DNA of 64,000 nucleotides from Unio delphinus (GCA_029339505.1 JAQISU010001235.1:35489815-35553814); one strand, 5' to 3'. Numbered from the stretch's first letter, positions 28,250-40,940 are shown. A program made the numbers and translations. Notes: a model not told the origin generated them from the letters alone.

Positions 28250-28915
28250 TCAACCGAATATTTGATCAAGTCCAATACGATATCTTGATCTCGAGTCTTG
28301 CAAATTTATCGTTACAAATCCATGTGGAATTGACTGAGCATGACTAAAGAAATTTGGAAAGAGATTATAATCCATATCACCGCCGCACCAAGTTTGCCAA
28401 ATATTTCGTAGCGTATGTGTGTCAACTCTGTTGAATACAGCAAGAATATTGCAGTTATCTCTGATCACTTTTGGTATTTATGTGTATCGTTGAGTGACAT
28501 ATATCACATCGGTATTTTTATGCCTACCTCTGGAAAATATCCTAGCAGGATTCTTTTGATTGTCGAGCATGACATCATCATATACAACTAAATTGCTAAT
28601 ATTTTCATCAATATCATCAATACTCGGTGCTTCCTCGATATCGTTTATAAATTCAATAATATCCTCATCAATTTCCGATTTTGCTCTCTCGTTAAAATCC
28701 TTTAACACCTCGTAACATCGCTGATCGTCTACACTAGGGGCTACTAAATACAACTTATCCCATTTCATCCATCTCGATATTAAATTAAGTAACAACTGCG
28801 TCTTGCCGCTTCCAGATGGTCCGATTATAATCATACGAATATAATTTGGTAGCTCTGCATGATGTTTAACAGGCTCTCGTGTTTTTTTTTTTGCCGAAAA
28901 ATCAATTACATTCAT
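28250..28915 (-). pseudogene. Packaging ATPase relic with one in-frame stop
   Basis: Very similar to the ATPase at 20877-21539: Walker A GPSGSGKT, Walker B NLVVYDDVML and SRGRHKN are all kept. A TAA at 28478-28480 interrupts the frame directly after VTQRYT, where the intact gene has a Gln codon; the frame continues to a normal end LDQIFG. Otherwise full length, so the inactivation is recent relative to the rest of the fragment. Confidence 0.93.
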
Positions 28916-28932
28916 GTTATTATAAATAAATT

Positions 28933-29091
28933 ATGGATCTATATTGGGTGAAATGTAAGAAGCGTACTAGCACAAACGAACTGACGATTACAACTAAAAA
29001 TAACATATCAGCACTTGCTTGTAAATGTGTACAATGTAGTACAAAAAAGTTTAGATTTGTTTCTATGAAATCTGGAGATGTTTTTTTTTAA
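28933..29091 (+). pseudogene. Zinc-ribbon relic, one zinc Cys lost
   Basis: Matches the zinc ribbon at 20676-20858. The first ligand is changed (YWVKC in place of YCVKC); the second CxxC (CKCVQCS) remains. It ends at a TAA inside a T9A6 run. Here the PLA2 frame is +1, not -1, relative to the ribbon frame, so the slippery arrangement of the intact element is not preserved. Confidence 0.85.
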
Positions 29092-29455
29092 AAAACGAGG
29101 AGGTGATATTGCAGCCAAGTTAGTAAAGCTCACAGGAACACCATGGGTAAAATATCCAGGAGAAAAACACCTTCCAGGATATAGTTATTGTGGACCCTTG
29201 ACCAGACTCGATATCAGACTCGATGATCAAAACCAACCCCGACCGGGTGAGTATCCAAAAAACGCCATTGATAAGGTGTGTCATGCTCATGATGTTGCTT
29301 ATAAAAGCAGTAATCTGCAACACATACATATCGCAGATGTGAACTTGATTCATGCGTTGAATTCTATCACTGATAAATCCTTCAAAGAAAAATTGGCTTT
29401 ATGGTTGATAAAATCGGCGATGAAAAGTAAATTGATGTTAGGTGCTGGCAATTAA
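29078..29455 (+). pseudogene. PLA2 domain relic
   Basis: 125 codons from an ATG formed at 29078 just before the T run. The catalytic HAHDVAY is present, but the Ca-loop reads YCGPLTRLD, so the conserved Gly is replaced by Leu. The rest aligns with the intact copy to the C-terminal LMLGAGN. The altered loop suggests loss of activity. Confidence 0.85.
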
Positions 29456-29462
29456 TAACATC

Positions 29463-30390
29463 ATGGAATCTATTTATTATTCTCCAAGAGGATATTGGAG
29501 GGGTAAAACAGCAATCAGTAAACTCGCTAGCGCTGCAAAGGTGAAAAATACTACAGCAGCGGATTGGTTATCCAAACAGAAGATATGGCAAATTTATCTA
29601 AACAAATTAACTTCTCGCATTTTGATGTCAGCGTCGTTAATGAGGTTCATCAGGCTGATATATTATTTCTGCCGCATGATGGTGTTTACAAATACGCGCT
29701 AACCGTAGTTGATGTTGCGAGTAGATACAAACAAGCAGAACCTCTAAAAACAAAATCATCAACTAAAGTGGGCTTCTGCGTTTGAAAGGATTTATCGAAG
29801 GGGTCCTCTGCATTGGCCAAATCTATTACAAGTTGATCCTGGCAAGGAATTTCAGGGTGCAGTGTTATGAAGCATCATAATGTCACCATCAGACGAGGAC
29901 ATACTGCACTACATCGCGATCAGGCAATTGTTGAACGATTTGATCGGACACTTGCTGAGCGATTATTTGGATATCAATACGCGAAGGAGTTTATTCAGGA
30001 TAAAAGATCCCGTGAATGGGTCAAGAGATTACCACGCGTAATTACCGCGCTTAATAATGAGATTACTCGAACAATTAATATGAAACCTAACAACGCGATT
30101 AAAAAAAGTATATACCTGTAAAACCGCAAAATGATTTTTCAAAACAACCAATACTCGGAAATGTCACTGTTAGGTATTTATATGAACCAGGAGAGCTCGA
30201 AGGTGGCAAAAAAAGAGCCACTGATCTTATTTGGAGTGTCACTACGCATAAAATGTCTAGCATAACACGATCCACGGGCAGACCGCCAGTATATAGGTTG
30301 GATTCAACTGCTCCTCAGCAAGGATTTACTCGGGAACAACTACAAGTGATACCCGAAGATACTCAATTACCGCCGCATGGTCTTTACTAG
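29463..30390 (+). pseudogene. Integrase relic with frameshifts
   Basis: Aligns along its length with the integrase at 19378-20325: ESIYYSPRGYWRG, then (after a frameshift near 29600) HQADILFLPHDG with the first Asp, LLQVDPGKEF with the second Asp in another frame (near 29830), DQAIVERFDRTLAE with the Glu, and the C-terminal domain to LPPHGL. At least three indels and a premature stop at about 30119-30121. Confidence 0.9.
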
Positions 30391-30870
30391 CACCTCTGCG
30401 TCTGTTGCACTCAAGACAAGTCAGCATCACGTTATCTCTGGTATGACCAACACTGCTAATTTTTCTGTCTACGGTAAATTGGCTGGGGTCTTTATCCGAC
30501 CAACACCAACGCATTATACAATTACAACTCGCGCAGTGATTATTCTGTTGTTGTTTCAGTGTGATTATGAATTCATCATCAATATCAAATTTTCTGTTAT
30601 TTTTTTTTCCTGTTGTTTATAACCAGAGAGTTTTTTTCTGATTATATCATCGCTGAGAATATCACTGATTGTAGTATCATTATGGTCTAAAACAAATCCT
30701 CGAAGTTGATTTATTCTTCGTAGTCTGGACACTGCAAGATAAACTAAATTCGACCACTCGATTCTATTATCTATGATCCAAACAATTGTATCGGATATAG
30801 TCAACCCCCTGCGAAGAATGTATCGTTGCTGCGTATCCTAGCTTCCATGGGAAGGATTTTCTTCGCTATC
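30385..30870 (-). pseudogene. Helicase/HNH tail relic of the polymerase fusion
   Basis: Minus-strand remains of the last about 160 residues: TIHSS and TISDTIVWIIDNRIEWSNL with VYLAVSRLRR, then the HNH part with FTVDRK, GHTRDNVMLTCLECNRRRG. It contains at least one inserted G and other indels. Similarity to the rest of the polymerase stops near 30870. Confidence 0.85.
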
Positions 30871-31600
30871 AAAGACAAAAGTCTTAAAGGATAACAACTA
30901 AATCACCTACTCGAATGTTTCAGACAGTGGTGTTTGATTGGTAGAACCTCAAGGATGAGTCATGTCGAAATTATCAACACGACAAAAAGACCAGGCCTAT
31001 TTTAGTCTGGTTCGTCGTGAAGCTGAACCCAGTTAAACTTGAAACGTTAATATGAAAAACAGATCGAAACTCATCCATAAGGACAATTCTGTATTCCTGG
31101 CCGTTTCATGGCGTGAAATTCATTATTCAAATTAAACTTCCCTTCGTCACTACAATGACATCATATCAATATAAGATGTAACTAATCCATCTTATTTAGC
31201 TCATAAACTCGACATACAAAGTGCAAATAAAACTGTCCTTGTTTACCATCATACTTTTCTTTACTAATGGAGATTATGCAAACTGAAGCCCAAACCGGAC
31301 ATGACTATCCTATCAACCGTCCAACATTGCTCCGTTAGATGGAAGTCATTCATTATTCTGAGGTGCTCTTGACATCTTTAACACTTGATAGACATTTGGA
31401 CAACATTACTGATCAATTACTTAGAATGGGTGGAAAAGGTAGTTCAAACTAGGCCTTCGTTTGTGGTTTGATTGCCAATGATCGGAATAGAACAAGATCA
31501 GTTGGCACATTACACTTTCTGTGGTGTATGACATTATTATGATTAACGTTGAGGTTCAGCTGAAATTGACGACTTACTTTGTTTACTTGACATTTCATTT
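30871..31600. other. Non-coding, unrecognised
   Basis: No domain or repeat seen. Confidence 0.5.
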
Positions 31601-31830
31601 GATACATGTATGCTATACTTAATTTCCTGTGATATATTTATGCTATACTTAATTTCCTATGATACATGTATGCAATACTTAATTTCCTGTGATACATGTA
31701 TGTTATACTTATATTCATGTGATACATGTATGCTATATTTAATTTCCTGTGATACGTGTATGCTATACTTAATTTCCTGTGATACGTGTATGCTATACAT
31801 AATTTCCTGTGATACATGTATGCTATACTT
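31601..31830. repeat. 30-bp tandem repeat, about 7.7 units
   Basis: GATACATGTATGCTATACTT plus ATTTCCTGT at 30-bp spacing. The multiple-of-three period creates a spurious Cys-Met-Leu-rich ORF. Confidence 0.95.
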
Positions 31831-32129
31831 ATCTCGCTTTTGTATATGTTCCCTTATCCATTGCTCTCTATTTTAGGACATCACTTCATTATGTTCTACT
31901 CGTCATGATACTGTTTTGTATAAGTAAGAAACTTGTAATGTATTATTACCTTCCTTCATATTTTGCAATTATTGTACCTTCTGACAGTAACACCTCCATC
32001 TCATATCAACACTAAACGCATATGTCTAATGGGATAAATCAGCACGTCACTGGCTTTATAGAATTTACTAAAAATTAAATTCTACAAATGTAAAGATACA
32101 TACTTGCAAAAGAAAACAAAAAAAATAAA
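31831..32129. other. Non-coding, unrecognised
   Basis: Unique AT-rich sequence between the 30-bp repeat and the compound microsatellite. Confidence 0.5.
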
Positions 32130-32300
<171 letters not shown>

Positions 32301-33322
32301 AAGGACTTCTAACGATAACTATCAGGCTGTACAACATAGCTTGGTATTCTTCATCCATTTAAAGAAATGATGAAACACGCAGAATATATACACGGATAAA
32401 TAGGTGCTATCATAATTTAGGAAAAATACACAACGAACTACTTTCTTTGTCTATGATTGATCAGTTCGGTGAATTTATATTTAAATTTTTGTAAAATATT
32501 ATCTATCTATGATTCACCTATTCAGTTTTGAACTTCTGCCGTGAAGTTAACTCCATGGGAAAATATCGGACGATGAAACGGACATATTTCAGGTCTGATA
32601 TCATGCACTATAGATACATGTATCTTGAAAAAAAAAATATTATCTGCCTGTGTTTGGTCAGTTAATTTCTGATCTGCCATTTAGTCGACTCCCCCAAAAA
32701 CATGATTGGTTAGTATCTTACTAATGAGGAGAGGAGAGACGGACGGGGAGGAGAGACGGACCGGGAGGTTGCAGTAATAAGAACAATTTTATATCAGCGC
32801 CATTGTATTGTGTACAACTAAAACACCATTTAAAATGCGTCAAAAAATGAAACCGCTGTGCAGGTAAGAAATCATGTCAACGGGTACAACAGGTTATATT
32901 CTAAACTCAATAGTTACTAAGTGAGCATACCGTGTGTGTCCCCACACTAAACAGATTATATGTTCTGTATGACAAAATTTAATCTATTAAATACAATATT
33001 AAAGTCTACACAGGAACCTATCTAGCTATTAATCTAACAGGTGCAGGTGAGCGGTTCTTTTCTGCGGCTATTCCTGTATGTGTTGGTGTTAATGGAGGTA
33101 GATCCTCTGGGAAGCTTACACGCTAAGGAATGTAGATAAACAAACATCACAAAATTACTTCCTGGCTGCTTAAAGAACGACAAATCCGGTCACATTCGTT
33201 CCCAGTGAATATGTCCGGATTACCTATTGTAATAAACTATTTTAACACTTCGAATGTATGCACAATAGCGCGGTGTTTTTCTCCAGACTGATTCATATTC
33301 CTTAACATCTTGTTACGATTTC
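32301..33322. other. Non-coding, unrecognised
   Basis: Unique sequence; a G/A-rich patch at about 32724-32765. No ORF of note. Confidence 0.5.
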
Positions 33323-33742
33323 TGATATTTAGGCATTCGAAGTCACATACTGACGTGATATTCGGGCCTTTCTAGTCACTCACTGACGTTATATTTGGGC
33401 ATTCGAAGTTACATACTGACATGATATTCGGGCCTTTCTAGTCACTCACTGACGTTATATTTGGGCATTCAAAGTTACATACTGACATGATATTCGGGCC
33501 TTTCTAGTCACTCACTGACGTTATATTTGGGCATTCGAAGTTACATACTGACATGATATTCGGGCCTTTCTAGTCACTCACTGACGTTATATTTGGGCAC
33601 TCTAAGTCACATACTGACGTGATATTCGGGCCTTTCTAGTCACTCACTGACGTTATATTTGGGCATTCAAAGTCACATACTGACGTGATATTCGGGCCTT
33701 TCTAGTCACTCAATGACGTTATATTTGGGCACTCTAAGTCGC
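33323..33742. repeat. 66-bp tandem repeat, about 6 units
   Basis: TTCGGGCCTTTCTAGTCACT recurs every 66 bp, with alternation between TTCGGGCC and TTTGGGCA half-units. Confidence 0.95.
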
Positions 33743-33956
33743 TCTGATAAACTTATTGCTATAGATTGACAAAATATGTCTGTCAGTAAGAAACGTGTAT
33801 AACATATTGATATATTCCCAATCATTCCTGATTTTATACTTATTGAAATTGGTCCTTTGCAAAGTGTTCGCACGTTTTAAGTTCGAGTCATTTTGTTATT
33901 AGTCTACTGATTTCAAAGGACCAAAAAGCATGTGTTGACATCGTTGAGAAATCTGT

Positions 33957-34132
33957 TAAAGCATAAAAGACGTCCTCGTGGATATCTTTGAGGGACGTGT
34001 AAAAGCATAAAAGACGTCCTAGTGGATATCTTTGAGAGATGTGTGAAAGCGTAAAAGATGTCCTCGTAGACATTCTTCGAGAGACGCGTGAAAGCGTAAA
34101 AGACGTCCTCGTGGACCTTGAGAGACGTGTGA
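33957..34132. repeat. 44-bp tandem repeat, about 4 units
   Basis: AAAGCRTAAAAGACGTCCTC recurs at about 44-bp spacing. Confidence 0.9.
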
Positions 34133-34314
34133 CTTTAAGAAGGGATTTTGCATTTCTTAAAATTACTAATTTATTCGAAGAATATTTTTTTAAAGAGTAT
34201 TTACCTTCACCTTAAAATTAAGGAATTAAAATACGAAACAAAAACAAACAAACACAAGAACAATAACAAAACAAAACTAACCAGACTTAAACCACAGCGC
34301 GTAACTAGACTAGT

Positions 34315-34507
34315 CAGCGGCGTCGCTAGGGTAGGTGTCACCCAGTGCTGTAAACTCATGGTGCCACCCCTTCGACTAGACCGAGCAGTGTGTGCTCTGT
34401 AAAATTTGCAATTTTTCATTTTGGTCTCACCCCTCTGAGATGGTGTGACCCGGTGCGGTCCGCACCCTCCGACCCCCCCCCCCCCCCCCCCCGTAGCGAT
34501 GCCACTG
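34315..34507. mobile_element. hAT-like MITE, 193 bp
   Basis: Terminal inverted repeats CAGCGGCGTCGCTAGGG (left) and CAGTGGCATCGCTACGG (right, reverse complement), 14 of 17 matching. Flanking 8-bp duplication AGACTAGT / AGGCTAGT with one mismatch. The 8-bp length and CAGNG ends suit hAT. An interior C17-C20 run lies near the right end. Confidence 0.7.
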
Positions 34508-34509
34508 AG

Positions 34510-35155
34510 GCTAGTCGTCTATTTACGTCAGTTTTGTTTCGAATATAGAACTAATTACGTCATACAATGCAGTTCCAACAAGTACCAGAATGGACAATTG
34601 TGTTGCAACATCGTCTGAGGTTTCAAAATGGGTCCAAACCCTCTTTCAAAAGTTATCCAATATCCGGTTATATACAGTAAGTTTACGGAACTCTGTGATA
34701 AATGTTATACAATATCCATGGGTAGATACCTAAATTTAGAAAGATTTGTTCGCGGAATATGCCCTGGGAAATGCCCCGGCTAAAATATGAAGAGGGAAAT
34801 CAGACTTGAAATACACCTACATGCTGCCAATCAAACCTTTACATTGTTCTCACAGACATTAACGCTTTCAACTATAACCAGTGTCTAGAATACATTGTAA
34901 ATTACTTTTAACTATGTCGATTGTCATAAGCTCATTAAATCCAACATTATGTAGTGATCACGTTATTAATATGAAACCTTTTCCATGTTTAGTTCAAAAC
35001 TTCCCATTTGCACATTACTATTTAAAGAAAATTATATTTGTAACCATGGCTGCAGGCTGAAGCAAAATAAACATCACTGTGTCTTTCACAATGGCTGTTA
35101 ACGTTTCCCCTCATATAGGAAATCAAATTCTAATCATTCCTGAATAATGATGTAA
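34510..35155. other. Non-coding, unrecognised
   Basis: Unique sequence without a credible ORF. Confidence 0.5.
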
Positions 35156-35157
35156 TC

Positions 35158-35187
35158 TTCTCTCTCTCTCTCCCGATCGATCGATCG

Positions 35188-35262
<75 letters not shown>

Positions 35263-35288
35263 GAAGAAGAAGAAGAAGAAGAAGAAGT
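35158..35288. repeat. Compound microsatellite (TC)n(GATC)n(GA)n(GAA)n
   Basis: TC units, a GATCGATCGATC core that makes the flanks self-complementary, about 66 bp of GA, then GAA units. The TC and GA arms can fold on each other around the GATC core. Confidence 0.95.
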
Positions 35289-35715
35289 CGGTACCGTTTG
35301 TAATGTTTGATACTATAATGGGAAAACATTACGAACATACGCTTGCAGCAGTTTCACAATTAGCTCTTTATATCTAAATGGTGTTAACTTTTTCAGGTGG
35401 CCCTTTTCAGCAAATTAGACGTCACTGTGTTACGACTTTAGTCTTAAGCTATGTAACCGAAATGAGGAAGAACAAACAAATTTTGTAACATTCAGTAAAT
35501 AAATTATTTTCTTAGAATATAAAGTGAAACTTGAAAGAGAACTTACCGTGTTGTGAATTAAATCCTAAATATAAATTCTATCAAATGTCAAGATGTATGA
35601 TGTTCCATCTGTCCAGTGATATTCCAAATAAATTCCAATATTGAATGTGCTGATGTGCCTGTAGTCTCTAAGTCGGTAATTTGCAAATAACCTGAATTGT
35701 AATGATGTGCTAACA

Positions 35716-35779
<64 letters not shown>

Positions 35780-36211
35780 CAATAATATAATCCACTCAAA
35801 CATCTTGTCTTTATTCACTATCTTTTAAATTAAAATGAATATTTTTTTTATGAGCACTTGGTATTTCCAGTGAATATTAATTTAAATAAATAATTCCAAC
35901 CAAATGAAAATATGAACACAACAATACGACTGATTCTTCTTCAAGTTGTTAAGACAAGAATGAATAATTTATCAAGTAAACATTGTATTAAAAGCTAAGA
36001 TACAAAAATAGAACAAGAATGATGGTCAAAAGTTAATTTATAAAACATTCTAACTTGTCAACAAAGACGCTTGCTTAGAACATTAATTTTCCTGAGCCAT
36101 GATTTGGATTATAAACTTTGTAGTACACTCACATTTCTTTCTTCCGTTTAAAAAAAAAATATATATATATATTTTTGTCATTTTTAAAAAAATAATAAAT
36201 ATAAGTAATTA
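35289..36211. other. Non-coding; contains (TA)n at 35717-35777
   Basis: A long TA run plus unique AT-rich sequence. Parts of 35500-35900 resemble 47520-47890, so an unnamed interspersed repeat may be present at both sites. Confidence 0.45.
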
Positions 36212-36725
36212 CTGCTAATGCTGTTGGACGGGATTCTTGTAGATAAAATACACGAATTTTTTTTTACTGAAATTCAAAGTTTGAAAGCCACAGTTGTTGA
36301 AGTTCGTTTAGATCTTGAAAAGAAGAATGGAAACAAAACTGAGAACCAGTTAGATGACCTACATCAAATACTCGCAACGGAAGTGTATTTGCATCTATTT
36401 TATCTCTAGCCAAAGCCATTTTAAAGTAACCCAAACTCAGAAAAAAAGAGTAAATGAAGACATCCAAGATTCTGACGAAAAAAAAGCAAACAAAATCAAA
36501 ACCAAAATTGCAAATGAAAGAGAAAATACAGACTTATTTGTGCTAAAGCTTGCAAAGGATATTGGGGCAAAACTGACGCTAGACGGCATTAACAGGAGTT
36601 ATCGATTATGGCCAACCAGTTTAAGAAATAGACCAATCTTGGTAAAGTTTTCAACTATCGCTTTGAACTATCGCAATCATCTGGAAATGATGAAAGCACT
36701 ATCTAAATTCTCAAACTGTTCGTAA
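36212..36725 (+). pseudogene. LINE ORF1p-like relic
   Basis: An N-terminal coiled-coil fragment (IQSLKATVVEVRLDLEKK) and, in another frame, NTDLFVLKLAKDIGAKLTLD followed by INRSYRLWP and RPILVKFSTI. This order (coiled coil, then an RRM-like domain with an RSYR...RPILVKF core) matches the ORF1 nucleic-acid chaperone of L1-type and related non-LTR elements. Split by a frameshift and stops. No adjoining endonuclease or RT was found. Confidence 0.6.
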
Positions 36726-37199
36726 ATCGTGCTTAAATGCGGACACAAACGGGAGTTAAGATCGCATGGCAAGCAATAATTATGAATGGGGGGGGGGGGA
36801 GCTATGATATCTGGCCGTGGGATGGGGCGATCAAAAAGAAAGTCACAACTTGGACAGCAATAATGGCATTGATGTACATCATCAACCCCAAATTTCGCAT
36901 TAGTAGCATACCAGCTTTAGTTGCAAGACTGCTGACAGAACCAGATGATTCTCACAACAAATCTCGTTATTTCATCTAACGAAGAACAATACTCAAGGTA
37001 TGTCGTAAATATGCTTCTTCGAACTCAATCTCATTCATGCAGTATATATTGGCCATAAGTTTATTCCGCTGTGTCGTATGTACAAGTGTAAAAGGTTGAA
37101 TTCATTTCAATCATGTTCGTCTCAGACCTAGGTATTAAATATATTTTGCAATTATAATTATATTATGTGAAGATTATAAAGTAATCCCAACTGTTATCT
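36726..37199. other. Non-coding, unrecognised
   Basis: Includes a G9-G10 run at about 36790 and unique sequence; the ORF at 36737-36979 has no recognised domain. Confidence 0.45.
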
Positions 37200-37770
37200 A
37201 ATGTTCATTTTATTTGAGCGATGTGAAGCAGCTTATTCTATGTGAAAAAAGTTTAGGCAATTCTTTACCCCCTCCCTTGTCAACAACTGTCAACATTTCA
37301 GTGACCCCCATCCCCCCCCCCCCCAATACAATTATGTCAAAATTAACCCGCCCCTCCTACAAACTAACAATATTTTATACGGCTGGCTTTAATGCTAAAA
37401 TAGACTTATGGAAATTAAACGGTTTACAAATAAATTTTACATTTTTTAAACTTGTTTAACAGATTTCAAATAGACTATAACACTTTGAATTCATGAAAAA
37501 ATCAAGACTTTATATTCTAGCTTCTATCATCTTCCCATAGGGAAGCCAAATATTCCTTAATTGTTATCATGGGCATAGTGGCTCATTCATTAATTTCTTG
37601 TGGAACCGATACACCCGACAAGTCAACATCATCTTCATCTAATCATTCTTATTAAAAAAATAACACTGTTATAACACTCCCCCCTCCCCCATGTCAACAA
37701 TTGTCAAACTTCTTCAAACCCTGTTCCCCTATTTTGTTGAGATAATTAATGGACGACCCCTTAACACATA
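37200..37770 (-). mobile_element. Fragment of C2H2-encoding DNA transposon, copy 1
   Basis: The minus-strand segment at about 37510-37650 encodes a decayed LDEDDVDLSGVSVPQEINE with stops and aligns with the protein at 45981-46385. On both sides are CCCCTCCC and TGTCAACAA-type subterminal sequences. TTAATGGACGACCCC at about 37754-37768 is close to the reverse complement of the GGGGCCGTCCATAAAT end at 45553, so it probably is a terminus. Confidence 0.5.
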
Positions 37771-37867
37771 TTTACATCATTTACCTGCACATGTTTCTTC
37801 ACCTGCAATATGATTTTCGATTGTTTTATTGATGTATTGGTTAAATATAATTTATTAATATGAGGGA

Positions 37868-37990
37868 TAGATCCTAACCCCAGTCCGGAAATATGAAGCT
37901 ATCAATATGCCGGGTCTTTGAGCTAAATAATTAAATAGAGTTAAATGTCAAAGAGGTTGACGTATTGATATTCACTGAGACCTGGCTTAA
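37868..37990 (+). pseudogene. LINE endonuclease start relic, founder of the 46-bp array
   Basis: IDPNPSPEI (like the NPGP motif that precedes CR1-type endonucleases), then fragments INMPGL and, in another frame, IELNVKEVDVLIFTETWLK. The TETWL block is the conserved catalytic-Glu motif of the LINE endonuclease. Directly followed by the array built from it. Confidence 0.65.
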
Positions 37991-39480
37991 ATGACAAGGA
38001 GCTTGATGCACTGATATTCACTGAGACATGGCTTAAATGTCAAGGAGCTTGATGCACTGATATTCACTGAGACCTGGCTTAAATGTCAAGGAGCTTGATG
38101 AATTGATATTCACTGAGACCTGGCTTAAATGACAAGGAGCTTGATGCACTGATATTCACTGAGACCTGGCTTAAATGTCAAGGAGCTTGATGCATTGATA
38201 TTCGCTGAGACCTGGCTTAAATGTCAAGGAGCTTGATGCACTGATATTCACTGAGACCTGGCTTAAATGTCAAGGAGCTTGATGCATTGATATTCACTGA
38301 GACATGGCTTAAATGTCAAGGAGCTTGATGCATTGATATTCACTGAGACATGGCTTAAATGTCAAGGAGCTTGATGCATTGATATTCACTGAGACATGGC
38401 TTAAATGTCAAGGAGCTTGATGCACTGATATTCACTGAGACCTGGCTTAAATGTCAAGGAGCTTGATGAATTGATATTCACTGAGACCTGGCTTAAATGA
38501 CAAGGAGCTTGATGCATTGATATTCACTGAGACCTGGCTTAAATGTCAAGGAGCTTGATGCATTGATATTCACTGAGACATGGCTTAAATGTCAAGGAGC
38601 TTGATGCATTGATATTCACTGAGACATGGCTTAAATGTCAAGGAGCTTGATGCACTGATATTCACTGAGACATGGCTTACATGTCAAGGAGCTTGATGCA
38701 CTGATATTCACTACGACCTGGCTTAAATGTCAAGTAGTTTGATGCATTGATATTCACTGAGACATGGCTTAAATGTCAAGGAGCTTGATGCACTGATATT
38801 CACTGAGACATGGCTTACATGTCAAGGAGCTTGATGCACTGATATTCACTACGACCTGGCTTAAATGTCAAGTAGTTTGATGCATTGATATTCACTGAGA
38901 CATGGCTTAAATGACAAGGAGCTTGATGCACTGATATTCACTGAGACATGGCTTAAATGTCAAGGAGCTTGATGCACTGATATTCACTGAGACCTGGCTT
39001 AAATGTCAAGGAGCTTGATGCATTGATATTCACTGAGACATGGCTTAAATGTCAAGGAGCTTGATGCATTGATATTCACTGAGACATGGCTTAAATGTCA
39101 AGGAGCTTGATGCACTGATATTCACTGAGACATGGCTTAAATGTCAAGGAGCTTGATGCACTGATATTCACTGAGACCTGGCTTAAATGTCAAGGAGCTT
39201 GATGAATTGATATTCACTGAGACCTGGCTTAAATGACAAGGAGATGATGCATTGATATTCACTGAGACATGGCTTAAATGACAAGGAGATGATGCATTGA
39301 TATTCACTGAGACATGGCTTAAATGACAAGGAGATGATGCATTGATATTCACTGAGACATGGCTTAAATGTCAAGGAGCTTGATGAACTGATATTCACTA
39401 CGACCTGGCTTAAATGTCAAGTAGTTTGATGCATTGATATTCACTGAGACATGGCTTAAATATCAAGGAGCTTGATGCAA
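37945..39480 (+). repeat. 46-bp minisatellite, about 33 units
   Basis: Units at 46-bp spacing containing GGAGCTTGATGCACTGATAT and TCACTGAGACATGGCTTAAA, with the recurring variants acctgg/acatgg and atgaca/atgtca. A few units are shortened to GGAGATGATGC (39240-39330), creating short ORFs on the minus strand. In one frame the unit reads VKELDALIFTETWLK. Confidence 0.97.
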
Positions 39481-39552
39481 ACACCAAAATATGGCTTAAA
39501 ATCAACGAGTTTGAGTCATGACTTTAACGGTTCGTTTAAGTTATGAAATAAC

Positions 39553-39650
39553 TTTTGAACTATTCAGAATCCTCTTTTGAACTATTTAGAATCCTCTTTT
39601 GAACTATTCAGAATCCTCTTTTGAACTATTCAGAATCCTCTTTTGAATGA
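39553..39650. repeat. 22-bp tandem repeat, about 4-5 units
   Basis: GAACTATTCAGAATCCTCTT plus TT at 22-bp spacing. Confidence 0.95.
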
Positions 39651-40940
39651 CTCAGAACCAGCTCAAAAGGTCAAGGCTACACGTTGGGGTCGAGTGGCTA
39701 TTTTTGTAGAAAAACCTCCATATATTCCGATATTTCTAAGATCTGACTTGGATCTACCTGATTTTGAATGTAGCTGGATAATATATAAACAATACAGAGA
39801 AGACATTGTTAGTGGTAGAAATATACAGGAGACACGGTCCTAATTATATGGGAAAAATGCGAACCAGCCTGGAAATGGGTGAACATAAAATGGATTATAT
39901 ATGGGTTTGGCTGGAAAGGATTGATTAATAATGTAAGTTATGTCTTAGAAAAAAATTTGTGAGAGCTTTTGCTAGTTGTAAGTGAAAAACATAGAGGTAT
40001 TGTTATGTTGATGGCATTTCAGTCCTTTAAAAGTCTTGAGTTTGAAACACTCAATACTAAAATTAGCACCTGATTCTTTGGTGCGGAATTGAAAGTACGT
40101 GTTTCAAACACATGCAGATCCAGAAAGTGTTGCGGTACATATCATTTTCTCTACACATAAGCTGACATCCAGGTTTCATCCATGCTGATAAATATACTTT
40201 TGATAATGAGCACTCAGAAATGTTAAGTTATTGAATATTTAATATAATGGTGTTTGCATAGGTTACTATGGGAACTGAATTAGAACAGTGAGTCCTACAA
40301 AGCGGCATGTTTGCTACTTAGCTGTTTGGGTGCGTCTCGAATTAAGTATAGAAAGCTCAATCCACTAATCCTAACTAATTACTTTTAATGGGAGATTTAA
40401 ATGAAAATTACCTCCATGAAAATAATTTACAAAATCACAATTGTGTCAAGAAAGAAATTTTCACCAATTACCAACCAACCCCAAATATTGTACAGACGTT
40501 TAGGATCTTTTGCATGCTGCAGTTTTTTTTTAAAAAAAACAAATCACCGTCCTCTACAGGCTACCATTAAAATTATCGTCTATACACAATCATGATGTGG
40601 TTATACGACCAAGGGATTAATAGTCACTGAATTCAAAACTCGCGTGTTTCTCTTGGAACGCTGTAATTATTGTAAACGATGTCAGTGTTGAGAATTTTAT
40701 TGATATAACACAGGACGCAATGAGGAGATGTGCAGAACACAAAAGTCTTATACTATTCATTATAACGATCTATCTTGGATACACAATTAAATTAGAAAAC
40801 TATCAATACAGATAATTGTACGATAAAGCGAAACGTACTAAAAATCCAGACAAGGTTTATGTAAAGGCAAAATATAAACTTGGTTTTTAATGAGTTTAGG
40901 AAGTCTAAGTGTAATCATTACAACACTGATGCAACAAATC
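39651..40940. other. Non-coding or unassigned
   Basis: A 66-codon ORF (39643-39843) reads partly out of the 22-bp repeat; no domain. The rest is unique, with stops. Confidence 0.45.

Larger units (their letters stand above)
28250..30870 (-). mobile_element. Polinton relic 2: inverted right-end fragment
   Basis: Gene order and strands mirror the right end of the complete element: ATPase (-), zinc ribbon, PLA2 and integrase (+), and the helicase/HNH tail (-). Similarity starts exactly at the ATPase stop and is lost in the helicase near 30870. Outside the ATPase stop no match to the 259-bp TIR is visible. The sequence 28080-28190 has its own repeated RAAACYATTTCA motifs and could be a different or decayed terminus. 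Several frameshifts and stops show it is dead. Confidence 0.92.
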
